A stretch of DNA of 64,000 nucleotides from Rhodocollybia butyracea (Eukaryota > Basidiomycota > Agaricomycetes > Agaricales > Omphalotaceae). Below the pieces are notes generated by a model that saw only the letters and a program-made list of their open reading frames with translations, was not told where the DNA came from and did not search any database. The position numbers and the translations under genes are program-made. Positions 10,627 through 21,533 of this stretch are shown piece after piece (position 1 is the first letter of the stretch; every line of letters starts with the position of its first letter). The stretch is from contig JADNRY010000096.1 of assembly GCA_015501585.1 (NCBI GenBank), positions 124,001 through 188,000 on the forward strand, given 5' to 3'.

Positions 10627-11208
10627 TTACTGATTAAGAAAGATAATCTCTTCCCTTCCCATTATTGTAAGGAAAAACGTCCCTTTCCTTTCTCTTTCAG
10701 CTTTAGCGTACCGTTGCTTCTTTTGAGCAATGATCATATTTAATTCCGCCACTGATTCATCGAACTTGCTCATTCCCACCGGGAGCAAGTCTAAGTTCAC
10801 CTCTGATTTCCAAAGCATGGCCCAGTTCGGTCATGTTCCGATTTTCCACCATAACGCCCCAAATCTCTGGAGACTGTAGCGCGTCGAGGGTTCGGCGGGC
10901 TTCTGACACCGCTACTCTGGTAATGATCTGTTGCACTGTGTTGTAGTATGAAAACAGAGAGAGAATGCAGTTACTTGCACCTTTATCAGGGTTAAGAGAA
11001 CCAGCAAAACCAGTAAAAACTTTAGAAACAGATTCAGATTTACTTCTGGAGGGCGAGAAGGCAGAGAAAGACTGGATGTTGCCGCCGGTAGGAGAGATAG
11101 GGGAATTGCAGGGCCCGGCAACTTTGGGCTACCGTGCAACAAAATGTGGCCAGCTGCCCACCAGCCGTCCCATAAACGGCGAATGATTTCGCCCAGAAGA
11201 GAGAGCAT
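10627..11208 (-). CDS. Small single-pass membrane protein with coiled-coil tail
   Basis: ATG at 11208. The first exon encodes a Pro/Leu-rich head then a membrane segment LFLKFLLVLLVLLTLIK, directly followed by a GTGCAA donor; the acceptor ACAG leads to IITRVAVSEARRTLDALQ. Further on the helix KFDESVAELNMIIAQKKQRY resembles the plus-strand gene at 21090-21533 (KFDEAVAKLDAIISGKRNAE), with the same order of membrane segment, intron and helix, so they look like paralogues. Between the two helices the frame shifts by one near 10815, so either a small intron is unseen or the copy is broken. No known family is recognised. Confidence 0.45.
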
Positions 11209-11577
11209 CAGAAGAACACTGCTAAGATGGCAAGTATCATTTCTGGGTTCGACTTATAACCCTGAGGAAACATGCACAGGGGAGTTATTAATCACCAAAT
11301 GATTGATGAGTTGTTTGATTGTATGCAAGGCTATGTTCTGCTATATTCCTCGCACCATTTCTGTAATATTTTTTTTTCAGTAGGTAGTTTTGGGCTTCAG
11401 GACGTGAGGCCAAAGCGAATTCTACTAGTTTTAAGTTTGATTCCACCAAGTAGTTGTGGGTCCACGGCTTAAGCAATCTCTGATCAAGATTGGACCAATT
11501 GAGATCTGAGATTTGACAGATCTCTGTCACGTGATGCGGGCTCGCATGGACTACTACTACTAGTACTAAGATAACCT

Positions 11578-12623
11578 ATGCTCGTCACACTATTACTCGC
11601 TAAAATGAGCTACGATACACTTGAAGCAATTCTGACTTATCGCCATGCCGAAGAGCGCTACAGCGATGAAGATGAAGGATATATACGTGGGCAGATCAGA
11701 ACCTTGATCGCAAGACTACAGAAAATCGCAAGTAGTCTGAGCGACTCTAAGTCCTGGGTGCATCCAGTTTGAGTGACATAAGGATTTGTGAGTTCTAACG
11801 CCCATCCAGAGTCGCGATGAAAGGGAGAAAATAATCCGGAGAGCTCTATTTCAATCCAGGTCAATCGTCAAAGAAATCAACCTGATTATGCTAACGATGA
11901 AAGATGATATAAAGTTCCTTGATCAAGAGGTCAGAGATATTTTAAGTCCAAATGCTAATCTTACCTAGTTTTCAGTTAACTCACATCCGTGTTCTTACCT
12001 TCCTTGTCAAAACACATGCGGAATTTCACAAAAACATTCCAGATGATGAATCCCTCGAAACCCTGATGAAAAATATTACAACTCAGGTTGTAGAATTCAT
12101 CGAAACGAGTCAGGATGAGCCATTGGCAGTCCCTGCACTCTATGTCGCTGGCCTTGAAGGTACTCTTGTGAATGACCATACCGTGGTGACACTTCCCATG
12201 CCCGAAGACAATAATGGTGCTGCTATGACAGATTCATCAGCTGCAGAGTTCCCTGGCAGCTATATCCTGAACACCCCAGAGGCAGAAACCTACACCCATC
12301 CCATTAAAGGTGTCAAAAATCATTTCGCAAATGCAGGGTTTGTGGAGTCAGCTGTTCCACCTATGGATTCACCGGTGCGTTTTGGATCCTTTCCATCTCT
12401 GATGTTCTACAGTGTTTTTCGCCATCAGACTGGCCATAATATTCACACTGAACTAGAGGATGAAAATGCCCAGGTACGTCTAGTAATTCATCAAAAAACA
12501 CATCAAAAATACATGCACTAATTGTTGTGTATTCAGGCTGGATCCAGCAGCACTAAAGACAGTAGATCTATTGTCTCTCTCGAAGCTAGGTTCTCTTATC
12601 CGCGCCTCTCACGACGAACTTGA
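11578..12623 (+). CDS. Hypothetical coiled-coil protein
   Basis: Exon 1 starts at ATG 11578 (MLVTLLLAKMSYDTLEA) and reads ILTYRHAEERYSDEDEGYIR, a charged helix. A 46-bp intron (GTTTGA to CCAG) joins in phase to SRDEREKIIRRALFQSRS and a long helix with NLIMLTMKDDIKFLDQEV. Later exons give DDESLETLMKNITTQVVEF and an acidic middle; an intron at about 12474 (GTACGT) to TTCAG leads to the final exon and TGA at 12621-12623. The product is largely helical with no clear membrane segment. Similar helices occur in the gene at 20594-20879. Function unknown; exon borders around 11946-11980 are uncertain. Confidence 0.5.
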
Positions 12624-12675
12624 AGTTGAAGAAGCATCTTGATGAACCTAGGTTGATTGCAACCTCCCCACCAAT

Positions 12676-13462
12676 ATGAACGCAGTTACACCTACCAGTG
12701 CTGCTCCTCCGCTGAGCGACACTCCTGCTTCGATTGCTGTAATGACAGCCAGTCCTACACTGAGCTCCAGGCCGCTGGGCGAAACTTGTACTTCAAGCAT
12801 TGTCATGCCTACTGACAATGCTGACTTGAGCGACCCTGATTCTTTGAAGCTCACCGACGATGCAGACTTGAGCGACCCAGATTCTTTGAACGACACTGTT
12901 CCCACCTCTATCACTGCCTCTATGCCAGCTGACATTCCAACCACGGATGTAAATGCAGCCTTGGTAACTGCTACTTCATTGAACGACAACGTAACAACAG
13001 GCACTCCCACTTTAAGCTCTGTGACCCTGAGCGACGCTTGTACTTCGAGCACCGCTTTGCTCAATGACAATCCTGCATTGAGCACCAATTTGGCAACATA
13101 TTCCTCTAGTACCTCAAATGATCAAACTCTACCAGCTTCTGATGCTAAGGCTGCTAAAGAAAGAGTGTATCAGCCAAGCCTAACCTCAACAACGCCGCGG
13201 TAAGCAATGTCTTTTTCGTGTTCTATTTACTAGCCGCATGGTTGCTGAAATGTTCTAGAGGACTGTGTGCCATTGACTGGAAAGAAGTGCACCCAACAGG
13301 AACGCGTCCTCAGTTCACCGTATATTGGCAACAGGTAAAGGACGGCAAAGTCGGAAAAGTAAGCCCTGCATTTCTTCGAAAAATTGGATACTAAATTCAT
13401 CTCAGCAATATGCAGCACATTCAAAGAGTACGCTGCTTCCATTTTCTACTTTGCCTCGCTGA
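12676..13462 (+). CDS. Hypothetical Ser/Thr/Asp-rich protein with conserved C-terminal motif
   Basis: ATG at 12676 starts a 175-residue low-complexity region with loose repeats of the type TLSDxCTSS and DADLSDPDSL. It splices (GTAAGC donor at 13200, TCTAG acceptor) to RGLCAIDWKEVHPTGTRPQF, a segment resembling a motif seen near the C-terminus of other basidiomycete hypothetical proteins (CAxDW...P.GTR.EF). A final intron (GTAAGC...TCTCAG) leads to a short last exon and a TGA at 13460. The gene follows the coiled-coil gene by only about 50 bp in the same direction, so the two could also be one transcription unit. Function not assigned. Confidence 0.45.
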
Positions 13463-13871
13463 TGTCATGTTCAGACCTACGAAGCGCAGAATAAGTCTTG
13501 AACGTTTGGACTGAATGAAGTTGTTGTGTTAGTCCTAGTGTATTGTATATTATGTACCTAGAAGACGAAGGCAACAACGATAACAGGTATATACTAACTA
13601 CTTTATCTACTTATCAAAATGGTCATATCATCACAATTGACTCGGTTTCTACACTTTTCTACATCGTTTTTACCATTGATTCTCACAATTATTGATATGC
13701 ATTGTTCTGAATTATGAAACCCAATTTATAATCAAATCGATTTGATGTCCAGCTCAACAAGTGGCTTTTCCTGAAATTCAATCTCTGTAGTACTAGGCAA
13801 TAAATTGTTGAACAATGATAAGTAGGTCAAGCAGAGCAAATATTAATTTTTAAATTTCGAAAATGAACTTA

Positions 13872-14186
13872 TTACCATCCCAATGGAAGCATAGCTATAA
13901 TATGGTTATAGATATTCACGATGGTACCGGCTCCATTCACTACGATACCGGCCCATTTTAAGCCCGTAACGATGCCGCAGCCAACGCCAATGAGGGATCC
14001 ATATTTTCCTACGTTCACTGGAAAAGCATAGTCTCCTATCCGAAAAACTACGTTGAACTTTCCCAAAAATTGTTCCCAGTAATCTTCAAGTGTGCTTGGA
14101 ATCGGTGAGGGAGAGAGCAAAGGTGACCCCGAAGCCTCATCACCAAAAAAGACATCTCGTATCTTGTTCTGGGATGATTCAGGCAT
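13872..14186 (-). CDS. Small hypothetical protein with Gly-rich hydrophobic C-terminus
   Basis: An intronless frame of 104 residues from ATG 14186 (MPESSQNKIRDVFFGDEASG). The second half contains SLIGVGCGIVTGLKWAGIVV followed by NHIIAMLPLGW, which could be a membrane-inserted hairpin. No family is recognised. It lies among other small, divergent membrane or coiled-coil genes. Confidence 0.4.
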   Translation of the reverse strand: MPESSQNKIRDVFFGDEASGSPLLSPSPIPSTLEDYWEQFLGKFNVVFRIGDYAFPVNVGKYGSLIGVGCGIVTGLKWAGIVVNGAGTIVNIYNHIIAMLPLGW

Positions 14187-14470
14187 GATTCGGAGCCAAA
14201 CAAGCACTACTAGTACCGCCGAAAGAAGACTGGTATAATAAAGGAAGCTGCTAAGAAGACCACCTATCTACAATCTCGATGATCTTATGTTCCTCATAAA
14301 GCAAGGGCCCAGTCTTGCTCGGTCCAAGCCCATGGCTCCCCCCATATCCATATACGTGACATTTTGTCATAAGAGGACCAGATCCTAATTTTTGTGCGGT
14401 CCCCCGCGTTTCCCTCAGCGGTAGCCAAAATCCAAGTACAATGGCCATCTTTGAAGTACCCCTGAATATT

Positions 14471-15975
14471 TCAGTCAAATTCAATTCGATACAGAAGACC
14501 GATAAACCTCACTAGTGCAGTGATCCAAGCTTTATCTAGAAAGGCATCAGAAGCTGATTTGGCAATGCACAAGAGCAAGAGCTTACGGTTAGCATGATCT
14601 AATGTTTGGAGTTGCTTACCATGTTCTGCATGAAAAATGATACATCAGGAAAAGCCGTTTTTGCCTAGGTGACCCCAGAGTGGCCTAAAGCAAACTAGGT
14701 GACCTATGAATCCTATGGCATCCTAGGAATTTGCGCTCGTCCCTTGCCAGTCAAGGCTCTTGAGGATTCCCTAGGGTATCCTAGGCAAACCCAGGGCAAG
14801 CCTAGGTTTGCCCAGGTTTGCCCAGGTGTTCCCCAGGTGTTCCCCAGGAGCACCTGGGCAAACCTGGGCAAACCTAGGCTTGCCTAGGGAGTCCTCAAGA
14901 GCCTTGACTGGCAAGGGACGAGCCCAAATTCCTAGGATGCCATAGGACTCATAGGTCACCTAGTTTGCTTTAGGCCACTCTGGGGTCACCTAGGCAAAAA
15001 CGGCTTTTCCTGATGTAGCGTAGCCTTTCGTAGTGCCCATAGCCACTGCATTTCCTTGATTGATGAACTTTATGGGCATTGGAACGTTAGACTGGAGCTC
15101 TTGCCGCTCCATGGTTGTGCTGATTTTGGTCCACGGAACTCCACTCAGGTCAAACCAGTCAATACCAGTGCAGATGTTAGCGTCGCAAGAGATCTACAGT
15201 CTGGAGAGATTGTGGAAGTGCCTCTGATGTGAGGGTAAGCAAAGAACAAATATCAGTGAAGGGATCACTTACATTTGTTGGTCTGGGCCCCAGTTCCATT
15301 CACTCTCCCCAGTCTCAAGGTCCACTTTCCTATATATGCACGATAAGACAGAATGCATGCGTCGGTGTATTGTGAGGCACACCATAAACCGTGCCATAAG
15401 TAAGATACCGCGCATTGACTCTCATCTTGTAAATAGTATGCCCCAGTGGCAATGACAGGAGGTTCTTCGAAGTTGGCTGGCTCCCCGATTGAGCTCATGC
15501 TATCTATTCGCCTTTGAAGAGACCAACTATGATCTAGAAAATCATCTGAGTCATTGTCAACGATCAAATACATACTTTACCTTCAGCTTCCGTTAGCACA
15601 TTCACTGTGCGGCTAGAACAGACTAGTAGTTGGTTTCCTACGCTGTTGGCCTCGATAGACGGAATGGGTGAGGAAAACTTGTATATAACATTAGAGGTTT
15701 TGGAACCGAACATCTTGAAGTGCATGAGACGGGGAAAGTACAATGAAAAAGACATAGTTTCACCTTGGTTGGATAAAATTGCATCAGCTCCCCTTGTAGA
15801 CTACCGGCAACCAAGACATCATTACTTCTCCATACTAAAGCAGTGAATGGGGAAGAGTGCTGGTGGGACCAGATGGTGCGAAAATTTTGTCTTCCATTGT
15901 GCACTCTCAGAACTTTGTCATATGATGCACTGGCCAAATACCGCCCGTTCTCACGAGCACGCTATGGTCATTATT
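14471..15975 (-). pseudogene. WD40-like repeat protein, split by MITE copy 4 and frameshifted
   Basis: Minus-strand exons joined by good 46-54 bp introns give ENGRYLASASYDKVLRVHNG (a WD repeat), SPFTALVWRSNDVLVAGSLQ, then FEEPPVIATGAYYLQDES, SYLWHGLWKVDLETGESEW, and TSTISPDCRSLATLT. After LATLT one base appears missing; shifted by one, NICTGIDWFDLSG follows. The next exon reads KFINQGNAVAMGTTKGYA, where MITE copy 4 is inserted; beyond it IIFHAEHG continues in frame to about 14471. This matches the layout of a basidiomycete WD40-like family whose function is unknown. The 5' exons above 15975 are unclear. Insertion and frameshift both indicate a pseudogene. Confidence 0.6.
14643..15015. mobile_element. 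Palindromic MITE, copy 4 (373 bp, TA target duplication)
   Basis: Ends CATCAGG/CCTGATG with TA at 14641-14642 and 15016-15017. Same length as copies 1 and 6. Inserted in a coding exon of the WD40-like gene. Internal palindromes keep frames open on both strands, which should not be called genes. Confidence 0.85.
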
Positions 15976-17271
15976 AGTGTACAACAGATGATATGGGTAG
16001 CTCATGGAGGCTACTTGGATGATGTTCGAGTGGCGGCACCAAGAGATCCTACAGGCCTCATGTTACCCATGTGTATGGCGAGGATATCAAGCATTATTTG
16101 TGAAAAAAGAAAATATTCGTTTGCCGTGTCTGGACTGGCTGTCAACTGTCAGTTTGATCTTTGTTCCACATCAGACCTTGGTTATCAAAGGTAACATGTC
16201 ATATTCAAAAATTTGACCGATTCTCAAAATCCATAGCCGCACGATTGTATACACACTGCGGTACACAGCTTCACACAGCCCACTCATCCAGAATGGAATA
16301 CTCCTACGCTATCAAATCCGATAGCTCAGGGGCCCACCTTCCTCGCCTCTCCTTTCTCCATCGGTTGGCTTGTTCTTCCTCCACTGTCAAGCCTTGAGAT
16401 CTTGAGATCTCACCTGTAGTGCACGGATGAATATTAATATTCTGTAAGAGCTGTCCACCACAAACACTCATTTACTATCCAAAACTGATTTAATGAGATT
16501 ACGAGACTACATTACAAGTTTACAACTGGTTTGCACGTGAAAGTCGTGAATCGTGATGGATAAGGATAGATCTGTCAAAGGGAAAAGGAACTGAGAACAT
16601 TTTTCAGACCTGAGTTGAGGAAGCAGCATGATAAGCGAAGCGTTGGCATGAGGTGTATGTAGAGCTAGTAGGTGCCTCGTAGCTGTTACGTTCACTCCCC
16701 TTACTAGCCTGTTTTAGGCCAAGGCTGTCACATATAACAATCGATACATAGATCGATTCTCCAGCTGCAAGGAAGGAAGGAAGGAATAATAATAGATACT
16801 AATTCGAACTTTCTTGGCAAAAAAGCCTCTATGTCTTCCCGAACCTGCTGGATTTTAGCACCAACTCCACGAACACGTCTTGCTGTGGCAATACAAAGCT
16901 TTCTGATATCGAGAATGATCACTTGCTTGGATTCTGGAGCTGAATTCTCAGAGATGGTAACTTACCTTTTTGAGCAAATAATATTTTAAAGTGCCTGTGA
17001 CTGGTTCAAGCTCTTATACGACACAATCCCAGTTCGTCTCATGGTAATCGACCAATATCTGTTTCATAAGATCTTTTATCTCCACCGAATAAGGACCATG
17101 ATATCAGGAAATACCCATGTCAGCCAAATATCAGAGCAGGCAGAGAAGGGTGTACTGTTCTCGTAATTGGACTTCAGAATTATTGTCGCTCTCATCGTAG
17201 TATATACACGTTCAAAACATGTGTTGATTCAAATAAAAGCATAAGTTTGATGGTCGCAAATTCAGGCATAC
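15976..17271. other. Region upstream of the WD40-like gene; no confident gene
   Basis: Minus-strand pieces near 15950-16030 (reading LYTNNDHSVLV) may be an upstream WD40 exon, but no clean splice joins them. Other frames here look like shadows. Confidence 0.3.
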
Positions 17272-17837
17272 ATGGAACTGAACAAGCTCCTTGGTCATTG
17301 GCGAAATCTCGCAACCTCCATGATCTCCCTACTCCCCTCGGCCAAGAAATACAATTTTACTGTTGCCAAGGGTATGGTTGCTTTTGGCGCCATCCTGCTA
17401 GTATCAGTCCTTCTTTCAAAAGTAAGTACTAAACAATGGTGTCAAAAATGATCAATCTTATGCTCATTCGACGACAGTACAGACGATGGCGATTCATCTC
17501 ATCCGAAATTATTCTCGAGACATCATCAGAGATGATTCTTTCCAGTGAACGCATCCTAGAAGGGTGTATCCATACCTCAGGATTATCCATAGTCAGCGAC
17601 GAGCGTGAGGAGCTCAGTCGCCGCAAGGAGATTCTCCACCGCCAAGAGCTGGAACTCAAAGGGTTACTTGAGGAAATTGAGAAAAGAAGGATGAATCAGA
17701 ATCGTTCAGTTGCAGAACTTCTGGCTGATGTCGCAGCCATTTTTGTATATCAAGCACGGACCAGGAGGGAACTGAACATAAAACACCGAGTCGTCAGCAA
17801 GGATGGACGAGTATTCATAGAAATTGAAGTTTGCTGA
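17272..17837 (+). CDS. Small single-pass membrane protein with coiled coil
   Basis: ATG 17272 begins MELNKLLGHWRNLATSMISL; a membrane segment KGMVAFGAILLVSVLLSK closes exon 1 at 17421. A 56-bp intron (GTAAGT...GACAG) leads to exon 2 at 17478, in phase. Exon 2 is helical: SDEREELSRRKEILHRQELE and GLLEEIEKRRMNQN form a clear coiled coil, followed by a basic segment and the stop at 17837. Total 169 residues. Order (short head, one membrane segment, intron, coiled coil) is the same as in the genes at 10627-11208 and 21090-21533 although sequence similarity is low. No known family; likely a tail-out membrane protein, by inference only. Confidence 0.55.
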
Positions 17838-20593
17838 TTCTGAAAGCTGTAGATGAGCTTAGAGCTATCGACTAGGCGTGTACCTGTGATTTTTGTGATT
17901 TAAATACCAAATAGTATAGTATAGTATACTTCGCATAGAAAATGGGCTCTCATCATCAGCATGCTCGATTAGATATTCTTGACTACTGCACCTTCAAAGT
18001 AAACAGGAGAATGACCACAGCTGGGAAGGTATCAAACCCCGCCAGTTGAAGTTGGCATGGCCCACTGATCTATCATATTTTCCTCGCGTTGCCGCTGGTA
18101 TGTTTGGAATGGCTATATCCTCCACTGAGCCCCGTTACTGACAACTATGTACTTGCTGGTAATGCTTTACTTTCAACGCAAGGAAACAGTTCAATCGTCT
18201 CATACAGTGGTATTATACACATGAATAGCGAACATATGATCACTGCTACAAGGACAAACCTGTTTATGACCCCAAGGCCATCCAAGCGATGGTTCCTACA
18301 CTCAGAAGACCCAGAAAGATGGTAATGTGTACAAAGACTGATGGAAATTCGAATCGGATCTTGCAATGGTTTGAATTAGTCTATTGTAATGAAGGACATT
18401 GTAAAGAGCGTACTCTCATAGCACCATCGATGCCCTCAGTCACCTGAATGCACTGCATGTACAGTGCTGCTATAAAGAGAGCTATAGCGGGGAACGGCGA
18501 ACGTCATCCAAGAACAATGGGCCATGTCAACAGTCCGATGTAGTACAAGGCTTTTCCAAGTTCTCCAGGGATATAAAGAATGGGCTGAAGTTGAGCATTA
18601 AAAAAGTCGAAGAAGGAATAAACCAAAGACGCACTGTAGGTGCCTCAGGTAGAACTTCTTCTGGCGGGTCCGGATGAGCCTAACTGCCCTCAGCATATCA
18701 ACCATGAGTGATAAAAAAAAATGGACGCACCATGATGCCTGGTGGAGGATCCCGACGCTATGCCTTTGTTAGAGATACTAGCTCTGATCTCTAGCAAATG
18801 ACGGACTTACTACGTGAATACCATGGACTTCCCTCTGCTCACCCCCTCCCCCATCGGAATTTCCCTGCTGTTCTCGTTCTGGAAGATTCTGAGGCATGAT
18901 CAGGCCTTCATAAATTTTGCAATAACAAGAGTATAAGCTTACAATGCCATCAAGGACACCAGCTTGCACCCAAGGCTCTTGGTGTCGTATCTCTCGTTGG
19001 AGATGTCCAGGGACAATGTTCCCGGAGCCTCGCAGAGAACGTTCATCCGGAACAAAGTTTTCTGCAGCAAGACCTCAAGCAGAGTTCGTGGTCTTGTTGG
19101 TATGAATAAGAACGGCCACAGTATAGAGCCATAAGGATTGCTCACCCCCACCTGCGGAAGTGAGAAGTTAAGTTATGAAAAATTACGCATACAGAACGGC
19201 GATTCGCTGTCTGTACATTGAAGCCCCCACTACGGAGATGGAGAGAGCCCACTCACTAGAAGCATATCACCTCCTTCATCAGGCATCTGAATTAATCTTC
19301 ACGTTGACATAGGTGTTACTACATGCATGCAAAACTCACAGTCATGCTGGGACTTTTCTAATTGAGCTAGGATTGGCCTGATTGTAGCGGGGTAATTTTG
19401 AACGGCTATTTTGTCCCATCCATATTATTTAAGTTTTGCTCTTCGTGCTTTCAAATTTAAATTATCTGCAGAAATGTTGATCCAGTGTCCTATACTTACT
19501 TATTACCCTGAGCTTATCAGAGCTTATCCCTGTTGCATCTCCCCAAAATTTGTTGTCGGCTCTGTGTAATTACAGCTAGCTTGCGAAGGTGTACGTGGTG
19601 CCGATGACAGGCGACTGATTCTTGATATTTGTATGGGAACTTATCTCACTCATGGAGTCGGTGGAAACATTCCAAGCTAATAAGCATAGGCTACTATAGG
19701 CTACTATCTGCAGGTATTGCAGGGAAGTAGATCTTGCCGATTTGGTATTGACAGCTTCAATATTATTGTGTTATGATTTCTCTGCCCTGAAATTCACCAT
19801 TGTTCGACTAAAAAGGTAAGCCTACGTGTTGACCTTGAGGTAATCAGAATTTTACTCGACTCACACTTCGGGTTCAAAGAATAGATCATATGGTTTCAGC
19901 TCCGGACCCATGAGGTTAAGCCGCGTAGGAACTGCATAAATTTCCGCCGTAGCACCTCGTAGCACAGGGTGAGATAGCAGTATTCCAGGAGATCTTAATT
20001 TGGAAACAACTTCCACCTCTGCATCGGTTTTTCGCATCCTCGGGCGCACCTTCCCTGTTATATATTATTAATTTCCGGGCTGAGCGAGGCGCGACTAAGA
20101 ATACAATAAAAAGAACTGAAATGATTTGAGTGGGAATGACTAGTGGAGCAATGAAAGAACAGTATGATATTATGGAAGTTCCCTGGTGGAACAACAAGAG
20201 AAACTCATAAGGAACATAGCTCAGTCATAATAAAAAGGACAAAAATGACATCAGCCCGACATTCCTTCACCAGTCCCGATTATCCGAGGCTTGGAGTAGT
20301 GCCCCCGGAAAATCCTCTCCACCAGATGAAGGCTCAGTGGTTAGTGTCGGTACCTCAACCCCTTGGTTTGGATCAACGCTTCCTCCGGCTGATCCAGGGC
20401 TGACATTCCCACTACTCATAGCGTCAACGTATCCAACCACTTTTTCTGAGATATCCTCGACTAAGGACCCAAGGTTATGTTCATCACCTCCAATTCTTTC
20501 AAAACTCAGCGTGGACTTTAAGCAAGAAGATAAGCAGCTGGATCTGGATCAGCTGAAGTTCTGTGTAATCGCGTTTATAACAAAACTGGAGTA
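17838..20593. other. Gene-poor region with possible decayed membrane-protein exons
   Basis: Two minus-strand pieces deserve mention. At 19151-18920 a frame reading VPDERSLRGSGNIVPGHLQR ends at a good GTAAGC donor. At 20197-19861 a hydrophobic stretch PLVIPTQIISVLFIVFLVA is followed by a charged frame ending MGPELKPYDLFFEPEV. Neither can be assembled into a complete gene. A poly-A run and AT-rich spacer occupy the rest. Confidence 0.3.
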
Positions 20594-20879
20594 AAATTCA
20601 CCTGTATATTTATGGAGCTAATGCTTCCCTCTATACCTATCAGTGTCAAGCTGGTCTCTTCGACGAGTGATCTGGCATCGAACAATGCATCTTGAACAGT
20701 TTTTACTCGGTCCTGCCCAACATGAGCCCATCCAAACAGGGCAGAACAATATGTCTGCTCACATTTTCATTAGATGCCGATGTCAAATTGACGACGATGT
20801 TGCGCAGGCGATGGACCATGGAGGTGAAAGCTATCATTCTGCCCTCTTCGATACCTTGAGCAGATTCAGCGGAGCTCAT
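20594..20879 (-). CDS. Small helical hypothetical protein (partial model)
   Basis: ATG 20879 gives MSSAESAQGIEEGRMIAFTS and a helix ending ASNEN. A 50-bp intron (GTGAGC...GGGCAG) joins in phase to DRVKTVQDALFDARSLVEET and GIEGSISSINIQ, ending at a GTGAAT donor at about 20602. Later exons toward 20340 probably exist (LQLIQIQLLIFLLK reads after a CACAG acceptor) but stops appear. Predicted mostly helix, no recognised domain. It resembles the helical genes at 11578 and 17272 in build rather than in sequence. Confidence 0.4.
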
Positions 20880-21089
20880 CGTAATAATGAAGTAGACAAA
20901 ACCATAGTATTCATATTTTGCGTGATATAAGCCGAGCCAAGTGCACACGTTTTGAACACGCTTCAATCGTATAAAAATCTATATCAATAGCTATATTTCC
21001 ATCCCCCAAACTTTATCAGGATGCCGTCTTTAGTCCTTGAAATTTTTTGATGTGCTTTTCTACGAGTTTCCTCTCCTGGTTCCGCCATA

Positions 21090-21533
21090 GTACAAGCTCC
21101 TCCCCCTGATAAAATCAAGGTGGATCTAACAAATGTCATCAAATTTCTGCTTGTTTTGGTAGTTGTTTTGATCATTTGGGCATTGGTTAAACAGGTACGC
21201 TTAGTTTCTTTATCTCAGGCGAGAATTTCCACCAGTACTTCATTGCCCACGAACTGTTTGACATTGTAGCTTTCAACCTTGCGTGCTCGCAAGGTGAAAT
21301 ACTCAAACAGCTTGCTCCCGGAAATTCTACAGGCTATGGCAGCTGAAAGAAGCCGCAAATATCTGGAGGCATTTCTCTACGATGTTGATGGCCTTGGGTT
21401 CCCAGACATTCCTTCCAGAACCGAGAAAAAGTTTGACGAAGCAGTGGCCAAATTGGATGCTATAATCAGTGGAAAGCGCAACGCGGAGAAGACGAATAAG
21501 AGAGAGGGAGTACATGTTGATACCAGCGATTGA
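21090..21533 (+). CDS. Small single-pass membrane protein with coiled coil, paralogue of 10627-11208
   Basis: The 5' exon carries KVDLTNVIKFLLVLVVVLII, a membrane segment ending WALVKQ at a GTACGC donor near 21196. An acceptor near 21290 leads to VKYSNSLLPEILQAMAAERS and KFDEAVAKLDAIISGKRNAE, with stop at 21531-21533. The last helix matches KFDESVAELNMIIAQKKQRY of the minus-strand gene at 10627-11208, in the same order after a membrane segment and an intron, which supports paralogy. The start codon is upstream and not resolved. Function unknown. Confidence 0.45.
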
